Source: an uncultured Saprospiraceae bacterium (GTDB lineage: Bacteria; Bacteroidota; Bacteroidia; Chitinophagales; Saprospiraceae). From it: a DNA stretch of 64,000 nt. Of the stretch, positions 17,586 through 27,416 are shown piece by piece (the stretch's first letter is position 1; every line of letters starts with the position of its first letter). The notes under the pieces were generated by a model that saw only the letters and a list, made by a program, of their open reading frames with translations, did not search any database and was not told the origin of the DNA. Location: positions 124,001 through 188,000 of the forward strand of contig CALGAW010000025.1 of the NCBI GenBank assembly GCA_937959115.1, read 5' to 3'. The translations under genes and the position numbers were made by a program.

Positions 17586-18659
17586 ATGCTTAGAGATTTA
17601 AAGTATTTATTCACATTATCTGCGCCGATTTTTGTATTTACGGGTCTCTATCTCGGTGGAATTTTCTCTGTAGGTGTTACAGTACTAGCATTCTTAATTA
17701 TTCCTTTCTTAGAGTTGTTTCTACCAGGAAGCATCTACAATTTAACACCAGAAGAAGAGGCAATTCAAAATGATAAAAAAGTTTTTGATTATTTGTTGTA
17801 CATCAACATTCCTCTACAATGGGGATTAATTTTTTACTTTCTTGTTATTGTTTCAACTAGAGAACTGCATTTATACGAACTCGTTGCAATGACGATTAAC
17901 GTTGGAATTATGAATGGTTATTGTATTAACATTGCCCATGAACTCGGGCACCGTAACAATAATTTCGATCGTTTTATTTCCGCCTTTTTATTGATTCCCT
18001 CGCACTATTTACATTTCCTTATAGAACATAATTTAGGCCATCACAAAAAAGTTTCTACCCTTGAAGATCCTGCTTCCTCAAGGTTTAATGAAACAATCTA
18101 CGCATTCTATGTACGATCAGTAATCATGAGTTATGTTGATGCTTGGAAAATAGAAACCAATATTTTAAAACGAGAAGGAAAAGCATTTTTTAGTGTACAC
18201 AACCGAATGTTTCATTATATAGTCATTCATGCATTATTTCTTGGGTTTGTAGCCTACACCTTCGGTTCCATGGCTTTAATTGCAACTATTTTTGCTGGTA
18301 TTATTGGCTTTTTACTATTGGAGTCGGTAAATTATATTGAGCATTATGGACTTAACCGACGGAAGTTAGCGAATGGTCATTACGAACCTGTAAAACAATA
18401 CCATTCTTGGAACTCCAATCATGAGCTAGGTCGAATATTCCTGTTTGAGTTGACAAGACACTCAGATCATCACTTCAAGTCTACTAGAAAATATCAAGTG
18501 CTTCGCCACTTTGATGAGTCGCCTGAATTACCATTTGGTTACCCTGGGTGTATTTTGGTTGCTTTGGTTCCGCCTCTCTGGTTTAAGATTATGAATAAAA
18601 GGGTGCTAGAATATACGAATGAGATGCAGGACAAAGTGGTGCTGGCTGTTTCTAATTGA
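17586..18659 (+). CDS. alkB: AlkB-type alkane 1-monooxygenase
   Basis: 357 residues, polytopic. The conserved histidine boxes of membrane alkane hydroxylases are present: HELGH at 118-122, EHxxGHH at 147-153, RHSDHH near 297, and the alkane-hydroxylase signature NYIEHYGL near 250. Downstream, LRHFDESPELPFGYPG also matches the family. The enzyme is a di-iron monooxygenase that oxidises the terminal carbon of n-alkanes, with electrons from rubredoxin or ferredoxin; neither partner is encoded nearby. The first box has HELGHR instead of the usual HExxHK. The substrate range is not proven, as some relatives act on other hydrophobic chains. Confidence 0.92.
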   Translation: MLRDLKYLFTLSAPIFVFTGLYLGGIFSVGVTVLAFLIIPFLELFLPGSIYNLTPEEEAIQNDKKVFDYLLYINIPLQWGLIFYFLVIVSTRELHLYELVAMTINVGIMNGYCINIAHELGHRNNNFDRFISAFLLIPSHYLHFLIEHNLGHHKKVSTLEDPASSRFNETIYAFYVRSVIMSYVDAWKIETNILKREGKAFFSVHNRMFHYIVIHALFLGFVAYTFGSMALIATIFAGIIGFLLLESVNYIEHYGLNRRKLANGHYEPVKQYHSWNSNHELGRIFLFELTRHSDHHFKSTRKYQVLRHFDESPELPFGYPGCILVALVPPLWFKIMNKRVLEYTNEMQDKVVLAVSN

Positions 18660-18809
18660 GTGTAGTTTTTACAAATAGGTCTCTACGCTGCAGCTTTTGG
18701 GGTTATAGTATAGTACGATCGATCTTTGTAAGCTGTAGTCTATCCAAGACCGATACAATAGTAATCCTTATCTGATGTAATCGTTTTCTCCTGACTTTTA
18801 TTGAGTTTT

Positions 18810-20468
18810 CTACAGGCGGACTTTTACCCCACCCATAAAATTCAATCCGTACTGAGGATATCGGTGCCAACGTTGATAGTTCGATCCAGTTAAATTATTA
18901 ACATCTAAGAAAGCGCCTAGATTTTTAGTGATCTGGTATTCGCCGCCAAAACTTAAATCAAATAATGCCTTCTGTGTGGCTACAGCACCGAGTTCATCCA
19001 GATAAGTAGCGCCTCCAGCCATGAATAAATCACCCCGCAGTCTCAAGCCTTTAATGAGTTGATATTTAGCACTAACATTGACTTTTAAGTTCGGCAGCTG
19101 CCAAGGAGAAGCCTCTAGAAAAGTATTGTACAGATTATAGTCTCCAGTCAATAGAACCTCTAGTTTGTCTATCAGTGTCGTGCTTACTGTTGCATGGAAA
19201 TTGAGCATATTCACATCATCATAAAGAACAATAAACCGACGAGTGTCAAGACTAATCAGACTATCATTACGATAAAGTGGCATATTCTTCACAGGTCGTT
19301 GAGTGAACTTCAATTCAAAGCTCACCGCATTCACCTTTCCGCGAACACCACCATATCGGTTTTGAATGCGACTATTGCCCAAAAGGGTGAAATTTGCAAC
19401 AAAAGGATTGTATTCTGTATATTTTCGGAAACTGTTTTGTTGGACATGGCCATTCCAACCTGCAAAAATAGAGGCTTTACCCTCTAGAAAGAACAGGCTT
19501 GCCTCTACATCTGGATAAACGGAGAATGTGGTGTCAACACCCGCCCAAGCTCCTACCTTTACCTTAAAGCGATCTCCTACGTAAGTGAAAGAAGGCGCTA
19601 GGCTAAACAGGTTGTTGGATTGCTTCAATGCAATAGAATCATAGCTCAAATTAATCAGTGATTCATCGACTTTTAGTGCTAGGAAGTGCTGGTCGAACCA
19701 TTTCAGAAAATTGAGTTGTGCACCGATCCCAAACTCGTTTCCGTCTTGTTTAGCAGAATGATTGTACATCTTGAGTCCACCGCCATAATTAAAGCCACTT
19801 ACAGTCGTTTGGGTGTTTTCTATAGACAATCCACCATGAATCGTTGTAAAGCGCTGTGCTGCGGCTTCTTTTGTAAATAGTGTATCTTCTTGATTATAGC
19901 CATAATGATGAACGTTATCAAGATTAAGCCCAAGATCAGCGCCTACTGTCAAGTCATTATCTAGGTAGTATTTGCCTTTTAGTTCTGCTTCATTTTCAGC
20001 AAATATCTGATTTTGCTTGAGTTTATCATTGTTTGCAGAATGGTGTTTTAGTCTTGCGTATACATCAAATTGGTCCGACTGTGCGTTGTTGTAAATCACT
20101 TCAGCAAACGGTGAACGTGGTGTGCCATACCCTAGTTTCGCCCAAAGCTGATACACCTCTGGCAATCGCTCTTTGCGCATTGCTATTGGCTTGATGGTAG
20201 GCGCTGGGTACTTAATAGACAACAGTTTGGGCGGTACTTGATATTGAAGTGCTCCCCTATTGTTTTCCTTGATGGTTGGCAGTGAAGGTTGCGTGACTTT
20301 CTTAGTTGCGTCTCCTAGTTTTGCATTAAACTTCTTTACGATTTCCAGTTCTTCTGCAGTCAAGTTTTCTTGATCTGTTGGTGTTTGACCATGAGTAATG
20401 CCTGCCAAACAAAGCAGCATTACAGCTAGAAAAACATGGATATAGTTGATTTGTTGTGTACTCTTCAT
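18810..20468 (-). CDS. Outer-membrane beta-barrel protein (TonB-dependent-receptor-like barrel), partner of TPR protein
   Basis: 552 residues with a signal peptide ending at about residue 28 (ITHGQ). After a ~70-residue polar region the protein is a run of amphipathic strands (for example YLDNDLTVGADLGLNL), ending with GGVKVRL, typical of an outer-membrane barrel C-terminus. There is no plug domain or TonB box, so it is not a complete TonB receptor. It begins 3 bases after the stop of the large TPR gene, so the two form an operon. A TPR periplasmic protein plus a barrel is a recurrent Bacteroidota pair; its role is probably in envelope assembly or transport (inference). Confidence 0.82.
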   Translation of the reverse strand: MKSTQQINYIHVFLAVMLLCLAGITHGQTPTDQENLTAEELEIVKKFNAKLGDATKKVTQPSLPTIKENNRGALQYQVPPKLLSIKYPAPTIKPIAMRKERLPEVYQLWAKLGYGTPRSPFAEVIYNNAQSDQFDVYARLKHHSANNDKLKQNQIFAENEAELKGKYYLDNDLTVGADLGLNLDNVHHYGYNQEDTLFTKEAAAQRFTTIHGGLSIENTQTTVSGFNYGGGLKMYNHSAKQDGNEFGIGAQLNFLKWFDQHFLALKVDESLINLSYDSIALKQSNNLFSLAPSFTYVGDRFKVKVGAWAGVDTTFSVYPDVEASLFFLEGKASIFAGWNGHVQQNSFRKYTEYNPFVANFTLLGNSRIQNRYGGVRGKVNAVSFELKFTQRPVKNMPLYRNDSLISLDTRRFIVLYDDVNMLNFHATVSTTLIDKLEVLLTGDYNLYNTFLEASPWQLPNLKVNVSAKYQLIKGLRLRGDLFMAGGATYLDELGAVATQKALFDLSFGGEYQITKNLGAFLDVNNLTGSNYQRWHRYPQYGLNFMGGVKVRL

Positions 20469-20471
20469 CGT

Positions 20472-23400
20472 CTATGGTTCTTGTTCTTCTTCAATTGGAG
20501 CGTCCATTTCAAGGTTGCCAGTCGTATCTGCTGGAGCAACGACTGCATTTGCTTGTTGGTTTGCTTTTAAATTTTCAAGTTTTGCCTTTGCAGATTCGAT
20601 CAATTCGGCATCACCTGTATAGTTTTCAATAAGGCTTTCCAAGGAGGCTTTGGCATTAAAGGTATCTCCTGTTTTCGTGAAGATATCTGCTAGTAACAAC
20701 ACACTCTTTGCCAACCAGTATTCATATCCCGCGATTTGTTGATTGGTGTTTAGGCAAAGCTGTTGGGCAATGTCCATATCACCCTCCAGAAAGTAGATGT
20801 GGGCAATTTCGTATCGTGCTTCAGCTGCTCGCTCATCTTCTGTATATTTGATGACCTTGTTGAAACCTTCTCTTGCGTTGTTATAATCTTTTGCTGCCAT
20901 TGCCAGCTTTGCTTTAGCGTAGTTTGCTTCTGCTTTTTCTAGTTTCGATGACAGTTTATTCTTCATGATGAGCTCAGTAGCTTCCATCACTTTTGTATTG
21001 TCTTTGGTTCTGTAGGCACTTCGCATTATGCCTAGTTCCGCTTCATGTTGATTTTCGGGTGTGGATCCTGAATCGAAGTAACGCACGAATAATTGTAATG
21101 CTTTCGCAAATTCTTTCTGAATATTATAGGCGATAAGTGCTCCATTTCTGGCGGAAGCTTCTTCAAATCGACTTCTACCACGTTTAAGCACCATATTGTA
21201 GTCATTTAAAGCGGTATCGTATCGTTTCAAAGCGAAGCTAGACTCAGCTCGCTTGAAATGCGAAACGAGTGAATTCGGCCCATCAGGAAACTTCTTGAGA
21301 TATTTGTCATAAGCAGAGATTGCTGTTTCATAATCTGCACTTGCGTACTGTGTTTCTGCGGCTTTGAACAAAACAGAATCTCGGGCAATGTCAGTCACAT
21401 TGTATCCAGGCACACTTTCTACATAATTAAAGTATCCATCCGCATCTCCTTGAACAATATAAATCCCTTCTATTCCTTTCAAGGCGTCCTTGGAAGTCTT
21501 TGGATCTGGATTACTCTTCATTGCCTTTTGGTAATAGCTAAGTCCTTGCTTGGGGTCATTTAAGTTGACGGCAATCAATCCAAGTTTTACATAAGAAGGA
21601 TTGACCAAATCACTTTCTGGGTAGTTCGTCACAAGCTTTTTATAAACGGTTTGAGCTTCTCCAAATTTCTCCATTTTCAAATAGGTCAATCCCAATGCAT
21701 TTAAGGCATCGTCAGCGTAGTAGGACCCAGGATTTTCTTTGTATAATGTTTCTAGTACTAGAATTTTATCAATTGGACTTTCAGGTTTTAGAAGACCAAG
21801 CACCATTCCTTTTTGAAACATTGCATAATCGAAACCTCCATATTGTGATTGAATAATTTTATCGTAATTATTTAATGCTTTCTTATAATTATTTGCCTTG
21901 AAATAGCAATCACCAGCTCTTAAAATTGCATCAGGATAGACATGTTTATCTATGTATTCATTTCCTTTCACCCGATTGGTTAGTCCTTGACTACAGGCAT
22001 CGAAGTATTGCACTGCTTTGTTGTAATCATTTTGCTTCAAATAGCAATAACCCATTGTATAATTGGCAGTGTGAGTAGAAGATTCAGGAGGAAGGGATGA
22101 AAGTGATTTACTGCTAGAAATAAACTCGTTCATTTTCTGCACACTTCCAGTATAGTTTTTTTGCTTGAAGTCCAATTCTCCAAGCCAGTAAGTTGCCAAT
22201 GCTTTTGCTTCAGGATCTAGGTTGTTTTGAGTTGCGATGTTAAAATGCTTGGTTGCAGCCTTGAATTTGTTATCCAAATACAATTGAACACCTCTATTAT
22301 AAGCAATTCGCTGGTAAGCGGTTTCAATTGGCTGTGTTTTGTTTGGCATTTTCTCAATGATCTCCATCGTTTTCACATAATCTCTAGTGTCGAGAAAGAT
22401 ACGACTCAACAACTGTTGTGCTTCATTGTGATTGGTTGAGGATTTCGAGATTTTTGTAAGGGCAGACATCGCATCCCGATCCTTGTTTAATTCAAAGGAG
22501 AGCTTTGCGTAGTTGAACAGACAATCTTCTTGTACGGTTTTGTCATAGCTGTTTTTGGCACAAGTCTGAAAGGCTGATCTTGCTGTTTCCTTTCGATCTG
22601 TCTTCAAATAACTATCTGCTAGGTTATAGACTGCATTTTGACCAAATGGACTATCTACTTCTTTAATCTTTTCAAAATTTTGAATGGCTGCTTCATAATT
22701 TCCTGTTTTGTATTGGCAATATGCCAACTGATAGATTTCTTTTTCAGTCAGCTTGCCTACTTTTTCAACATAGTCTTCGATGTAAGGAAGTGCTGTGCTG
22801 TATTGCTCCAATTCAAAGTAGGATTGTCCTACCAATTGTCCCATTTCCTGCGTGTACTTAATACTATTATCTGTTAACAAGGGGCTTGCAAAGTCAATCA
22901 ACTCCTTAAACTCTCCTTGAGCGAAATGAATTTGTGTAATATAGAAAGGGACTACTTTACTATATTTCTTTGAAGCATTTACTTTTCTGAATGCTTGAAG
23001 GGCGTCGGAATAGTCATTTTCGAAGAAGGCACTCACTCCGTAGTAATAGTTGGAAGGATAGTAGTATTTGTCTTTATTGGCAGTGATCTCTGCAAATCCA
23101 GCTCGGGATTTTTTGAATTTCTTTCTAAGAAAATAAGAGTACGATCGTTTAAACTGAACTTCGTTTGCCTGTTCCTTTGTGAGGCTGGTTTTATCTATCG
23201 TTTCATAGAAGGCAAGTGCGTTTTTATAATTTTCTGCTGCATAATAGTAATTTGCCAATTCGTATTTTGCTTCATTTGCTATGGCAGCGGGTTCGTGTTT
23301 TCTGATAAAGTCGAGGGCTAACCGTTCACCATCTGGGCGTTCGAGTTTGATGGCGCTCATGGCGTAGTAGAGTTCTGCTTTTTCGGTGAGGGAAAGTGAG

Positions 23401-23606
23401 GTGTTGCCCTCATTCGGCATGAGCTGTTGACTGATGACTTTTAGGAATTCCTTTTGGGCGTTGCCATAAAGCCCATTTTCGTAGAACTCAATTCCAGTTT
23501 TATAATGGGTGTTCTGGTCACTGTATACGGCGGTCTTTTGAGCTGATGCACAATGGAAGAGGGCAGTTAAAAACAGCAAAATGGTAAGGTTCAATATTTT
23601 ATTCAT
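20472..23606 (-). CDS. Large periplasmic tetratricopeptide-repeat protein
   Basis: 1044 residues from the ATG at 23606, which directly precedes a signal peptide (ending CASAQ near 22); a start at 23672 would bury it. The rest consists almost entirely of TPR units (patterns such as YYAAENYKNALAFYE and AEARYEIAHIYFLEGD), with outer-membrane-lipoprotein-like (YfiO/YbgF-type) sections. The C-terminus is acidic (EEEQEP). Such proteins are protein-interaction scaffolds in the periplasm. It is the first gene of a two-gene operon with the barrel protein ending at 18810. Confidence 0.9.
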   Translation of the reverse strand: MNKILNLTILLFLTALFHCASAQKTAVYSDQNTHYKTGIEFYENGLYGNAQKEFLKVISQQLMPNEGNTSLSLTEKAELYYAMSAIKLERPDGERLALDFIRKHEPAAIANEAKYELANYYYAAENYKNALAFYETIDKTSLTKEQANEVQFKRSYSYFLRKKFKKSRAGFAEITANKDKYYYPSNYYYGVSAFFENDYSDALQAFRKVNASKKYSKVVPFYITQIHFAQGEFKELIDFASPLLTDNSIKYTQEMGQLVGQSYFELEQYSTALPYIEDYVEKVGKLTEKEIYQLAYCQYKTGNYEAAIQNFEKIKEVDSPFGQNAVYNLADSYLKTDRKETARSAFQTCAKNSYDKTVQEDCLFNYAKLSFELNKDRDAMSALTKISKSSTNHNEAQQLLSRIFLDTRDYVKTMEIIEKMPNKTQPIETAYQRIAYNRGVQLYLDNKFKAATKHFNIATQNNLDPEAKALATYWLGELDFKQKNYTGSVQKMNEFISSSKSLSSLPPESSTHTANYTMGYCYLKQNDYNKAVQYFDACSQGLTNRVKGNEYIDKHVYPDAILRAGDCYFKANNYKKALNNYDKIIQSQYGGFDYAMFQKGMVLGLLKPESPIDKILVLETLYKENPGSYYADDALNALGLTYLKMEKFGEAQTVYKKLVTNYPESDLVNPSYVKLGLIAVNLNDPKQGLSYYQKAMKSNPDPKTSKDALKGIEGIYIVQGDADGYFNYVESVPGYNVTDIARDSVLFKAAETQYASADYETAISAYDKYLKKFPDGPNSLVSHFKRAESSFALKRYDTALNDYNMVLKRGRSRFEEASARNGALIAYNIQKEFAKALQLFVRYFDSGSTPENQHEAELGIMRSAYRTKDNTKVMEATELIMKNKLSSKLEKAEANYAKAKLAMAAKDYNNAREGFNKVIKYTEDERAAEARYEIAHIYFLEGDMDIAQQLCLNTNQQIAGYEYWLAKSVLLLADIFTKTGDTFNAKASLESLIENYTGDAELIESAKAKLENLKANQQANAVVAPADTTGNLEMDAPIEEEQEP

Positions 23607-23847
23607 CCACAAACGGTTGATTTCTAGCGAAGATAATGAATATACTAGTCTGATCTTCGAAAACTTATCCACATAGACAACATGGTTAAATAATTGATTT
23701 ACAATATAGAAACGAATTAAATTTTATTCTATTGTAGAGTACTTTTTAAGGTTAAGTTAAAATAATAGGAACATATTGGTTTAAAAACGCATGATATGTA
23801 GAGAAATACTTAGTAATTCGTTCTTTGCCAATCACTAAGCACTAACG

Positions 23848-26643
23848 TTATTTTTCAAGTTGTGAATAGATTCCATTATTCTCAGACCAGAGAATTCGAT
23901 CTTGGGCGTTGATATCAGAATCCAGTGTATAGTCAAAAGGAGAATAGAGGTTAAACTGACCGTTGGCTTGAATCCAGGAAGCGTAGTCTTGCCCATTGAT
24001 ATCAAACCCGATATCAGTCAACTGATTGCCATCGCCTGCAAACATCGTCCAGACACCTGTAGACAGTTGCTTCTGCCCAAAACCACCTACATAGCTGTTG
24101 GTAGCGCAAAAATCAATTGTAAGGGTACCATTTACTGGAGTAATCAATTGTGGAGATAAGACACCTATGTGATTTCGGTGTTGGATCATGACATAAAAGG
24201 CAGTCGCAAGTGTTCCATCCAATATCCGTTGATCAGGAAAATATAGATCTCCGTTTTCAAGGACCAGAGCTGCAGTTTGTCGAACTTCTGTATTCTTGGT
24301 AAATCCAGTTCTAAAGGAAACCAGTACCCAATCGACTGTATTTGCTGGATAATCAGCTTTTGCCCAGCCTTGCCCTTCTGATCCGTTATAATTCCAAGGA
24401 GGTGTGTTGAAAGGCTGAATATCTGGAAGCAAATCAGATTGCCAGAGGGTTGTTCTCATTTTATTAGTTGACAGGTCGAGGGCTCCTTCTAGACAAACGC
24501 TGATATCTGCCTGTAGAAAATTACACGCAGCATTCCCTTGTCCAGCGTTTTGGAAGGTTCCAGCACAGTTGCAGGCATTATCCACAATCTCATCATTTAT
24601 GGTACAAGGATCGCCATCATCACAGGACTGTCCTAGTAAGCAGGTTCCTTCGCAACTACAATCACTCATGTATCTATCGTTCAATGTGTTCGGATCATTG
24701 TCATCGCAAGGCGTACCAATTAGCTTATCATCAAAATTGGGACAGCTATCGGCGCTATTGCACACACCATCCTGGTCTGAATCTGAGTTTCCGTAGGCAA
24801 AAAATCCGCTACCGCAATACAGTTTTTCGGTAAGATGGAAGCCATTTGTACAATTGTTGATGTATACCCCTTCTCCGTATACATCAGGCGATTCTGTTTC
24901 TTTAATAAGACCGTCTATTGCAACTTTGTCGATGCGCAAGTTATTATCAACTCCATTCACCACATCCCCATTGACCAATCGTATCATCAAACACTCGAAA
25001 GAAACAGGCCCACAATGTGTATAAGAGTAAATCTGATAAATCTGATTGTTAAAATCGCCTCCTATCTTACTCCAAGATGCAACAACCTGTCCATCAATAT
25101 AAAGATCCATGTCTTCTTGGTTCGTTTCGCCTGCTGCCCATATGGTAACGACGGAACAATTTGGAGAAGAAGGAGTCGTTTCCTTATATCCAAGATCCGG
25201 TGCATTGCCATTGAAAAGAAAATTAACAGGCGTATTGTTATTCCAAGAAATTGGAGCTGCAACAATTATCGTAGTCGTGTTTGGAATACCAACAACTAGT
25301 GCTTCTTGGCCTCCAATGTTGATACTGTCTCCTTGAACGATACCGAAGCCATCATTAAAGTATTTAGAATAATCAACAGCAATCGTAGTTCCTGATCCCG
25401 CACTAGTTGTAAAGGTAAGGTCTCCTCCTGCGTCAATACATGGGCTGTTTGCAGCTAAGGAATAATTATTTAGTGTAGGATCAGAGAAATTTGGATATAA
25501 TAGTTGAGGAAAGTCCCCTTGGTAATTCGATTGTGGAGGATTTGTCCCCCAATTGGTATATGCTAAACTGTAGGAGGAATGGCTAATATTATTCGTGGAA
25601 AAATTATCATTTAAATTACCAGCAAAAATATTATTTCTCATTCTGATATTTTGCGGATTATCTGGTTGAACATTTACACCATATGCGTTTCCAGTTAACG
25701 TAGCATGGGCGATTCTCACATCATCTGGATTTTGATAAACGACTAACCCTGATTCATCATTGTTGTAGGACAAACATTTTGTAAAACTCACATCATACCC
25801 GTCGAAACTATTATCATTGGTAACACTGAAGGTAAAGCCGTTACTGTGCCCATTCATTGAAACACAGTTGTGAACGCTGATGTGTGCGATGTCTCCACCT
25901 GAATGTCCTCCAATATCTATACCGTCTTCATGGCAGTAATTCGCAATACAGTTTGCTACTCTTATGTATTTACTATTTTGAACAAGAATACCATCTGCAT
26001 CATCTTTATAGTATTGTTTGCCTTCATGAGAAACATAGCAGCTTGTTATTCCACCATAAGTACTTTCTTCAATTGTAATATTACTCCATTCACTATCAAT
26101 AATAGAACAGTCATCAATAATAAAATCTTCAATATTCCTTAAAAAGATTCCATATTTCCAAGCAGCATTACCATTGTTGTACCCTTTTATATTCTTGATT
26201 CTAATGTTGGTCAATGGTAGTCCATAGGTATTAAAATTCGTTTTTCCATCGAACGTTATTCCATGACCAGTATAATTTTGAACGGTTAGGTTTTCAATAT
26301 GAATATAGGAGGCATGATAGGTATCAAAAGCTGAATTTTCAGTGTTGTTTCCTTCAAGGATTACATTTCCATTTCCAATAATATAAATATACTCCGTTGG
26401 GTTATCAGTCACACCATTAAACCCAAGCCAAACGCCTTCTTGATATGTCCCTTGCCGAACAATCAGATAATCACCATACGTCATTTGATTTACGCCATGT
26501 TGAATGGTCAACCAAGGAGCGTTTGTTGCCCCAGAGTTTGAGTCACTCCCAGATTTTGACACATAATAAGTTGTAGCGCAAGCAATTGAATGATAGAACA
26601 GAAGCGTTACAACAGCAAGAAATAGTTGAATATTGTTAATCAT
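23848..26643 (-). CDS. Secreted parallel beta-helix protein with CBM-like domain, TSP3/Cys-rich linker and shared C-terminal module
   Basis: 931 residues from the ATG at 26643; longer starts would read into the upstream noncoding repeats. Signal peptide (about 1-23), then YYVSKSGSDSNSGA and a right-handed beta-helix (~25-420) of the pectate-lyase type. About 520-640 resembles a calcium-dependent xylan-binding module (VASWSKIGG ... NNLRIDKVAIDG). A TSP3/Cys-rich linker follows (DSDQDGVCNSADSCP). The last ~220 residues form a module also found at the ends of the proteins encoded at 38003-39952 and 44246-46972, closing with dockerin-like DxxLDxDxN motifs. A role in polysaccharide binding or cleavage is likely but no catalytic residues can be assigned. 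No type A sorting domain follows. Confidence 0.87.
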   Translation of the reverse strand: MINNIQLFLAVVTLLFYHSIACATTYYVSKSGSDSNSGATNAPWLTIQHGVNQMTYGDYLIVRQGTYQEGVWLGFNGVTDNPTEYIYIIGNGNVILEGNNTENSAFDTYHASYIHIENLTVQNYTGHGITFDGKTNFNTYGLPLTNIRIKNIKGYNNGNAAWKYGIFLRNIEDFIIDDCSIIDSEWSNITIEESTYGGITSCYVSHEGKQYYKDDADGILVQNSKYIRVANCIANYCHEDGIDIGGHSGGDIAHISVHNCVSMNGHSNGFTFSVTNDNSFDGYDVSFTKCLSYNNDESGLVVYQNPDDVRIAHATLTGNAYGVNVQPDNPQNIRMRNNIFAGNLNDNFSTNNISHSSYSLAYTNWGTNPPQSNYQGDFPQLLYPNFSDPTLNNYSLAANSPCIDAGGDLTFTTSAGSGTTIAVDYSKYFNDGFGIVQGDSINIGGQEALVVGIPNTTTIIVAAPISWNNNTPVNFLFNGNAPDLGYKETTPSSPNCSVVTIWAAGETNQEDMDLYIDGQVVASWSKIGGDFNNQIYQIYSYTHCGPVSFECLMIRLVNGDVVNGVDNNLRIDKVAIDGLIKETESPDVYGEGVYINNCTNGFHLTEKLYCGSGFFAYGNSDSDQDGVCNSADSCPNFDDKLIGTPCDDNDPNTLNDRYMSDCSCEGTCLLGQSCDDGDPCTINDEIVDNACNCAGTFQNAGQGNAACNFLQADISVCLEGALDLSTNKMRTTLWQSDLLPDIQPFNTPPWNYNGSEGQGWAKADYPANTVDWVLVSFRTGFTKNTEVRQTAALVLENGDLYFPDQRILDGTLATAFYVMIQHRNHIGVLSPQLITPVNGTLTIDFCATNSYVGGFGQKQLSTGVWTMFAGDGNQLTDIGFDINGQDYASWIQANGQFNLYSPFDYTLDSDINAQDRILWSENNGIYSQLEK

Positions 26644-26667
26644 AAGAATTAGGCTAGTAACATTAAA

Positions 26668-26861
26668 AGAGTCCACTCTAAAAAGATCTCTTCTTTTGAA
26701 ATTAAACATAATATTGTTATTGCACAAATGTTTAATGCTGCTTATGTTCATTTTTTTCTTGGGCAAGAGTCTACTCTAAAAAGGTCTCTTTTTCGAAACC
26801 AAACATAATATTATTATTGCTTAAATGTGTAATGTTGCTTATGTTCATTTTTTTCTTAGCA
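26668..26861. repeat. Two ~97-bp imperfect direct repeats
   Basis: Copy 1 (26668-26764) and copy 2 (26766-26861) are similar throughout. Both begin AGAGT(C/T)(C/T/A)ACTCTAAAAAG, continue through a TCTCTT tract and AACATAATATT, and end with GCTTATGTTC plus a T-run. They lie directly upstream of the beta-helix gene, and an open frame runs into copy 1, which could mislead start prediction. Their first 19 bases recur inverted at 27013-27031 and 27237-27255. Confidence 0.8.
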
Positions 26862-27255
26862 AAAAAACGAACCAAAAAACCCAAGAATTGTAAACTCGTT
26901 CCACTCGAACACTACAATTCGGCTCACCCGCTCGATTGCTTCCTAAGATCTTACCAATATTTCATTACACATTTCATTTTGTTTTAATTCGATTGCGATT
27001 TAAGAAAAGAGACCTTTTTAGAGTGGACTCTGGGCAAAAAAACGAACCGCAGCGGCGGACCGTCAAAAAACCCAAGAATTATAAACTCGAAAAAATCGTT
27101 GGTTCTCGAATGCTCAAACACTATAATTCGGGAAGACGTAAAGACACGAACCCGCTCGATTGCTTCCTAGGTCTTACCAATATTTCATTACATATTTTGT
27201 TTTGTTTTAATTCGCTTGCGATTTAATGAACACATACCTTTTTAGAGTGGACTCT
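26859..27255. repeat. Two longer direct repeats ending in inverted copies of the same 19-bp motif
   Basis: Unit 1 (26859-27031) and unit 2 (27034-27255) share, in order: GCAAAAAAACGAACC, CCCAAGAATT, ACCCGCTCGATTGCTTCCTA, TCTTACCAATATTTCATTAC and TTTGTTTTAATTCG. Each ends with CCTTTTTAGAGTGGACTCT, the inverse of the start of the ~97-bp repeats upstream. Unit 2 has an extra internal segment (about 27050-27145). A 96-codon frame across the units is a repeat translation, not a gene. With the preceding pair, this fills most of the 773-base gap 26644-27416. It resembles a nest of miniature interspersed elements. Confidence 0.8.
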
Positions 27256-27416
27256 TAAAACAAAAAAGATGTTAACCTATTTGAACTGCACTATTCCATT
27301 GAGTAAGGCATGAATAGAACATAGTATATAAGTACATCATATTAAAGTTACAATTTTAAGTTTGGAATTGTTGAACTGAAACTTTAATTTCATGGTTCTA
27401 AAATCAAACAATTAAT

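Noticed and set aside
26936-27226. 96-codon frame in the repeat cluster
   Set aside because: It is a translation of the two repeat units, with the same motif read again in the false extension of the neighbouring gene. Not a gene.
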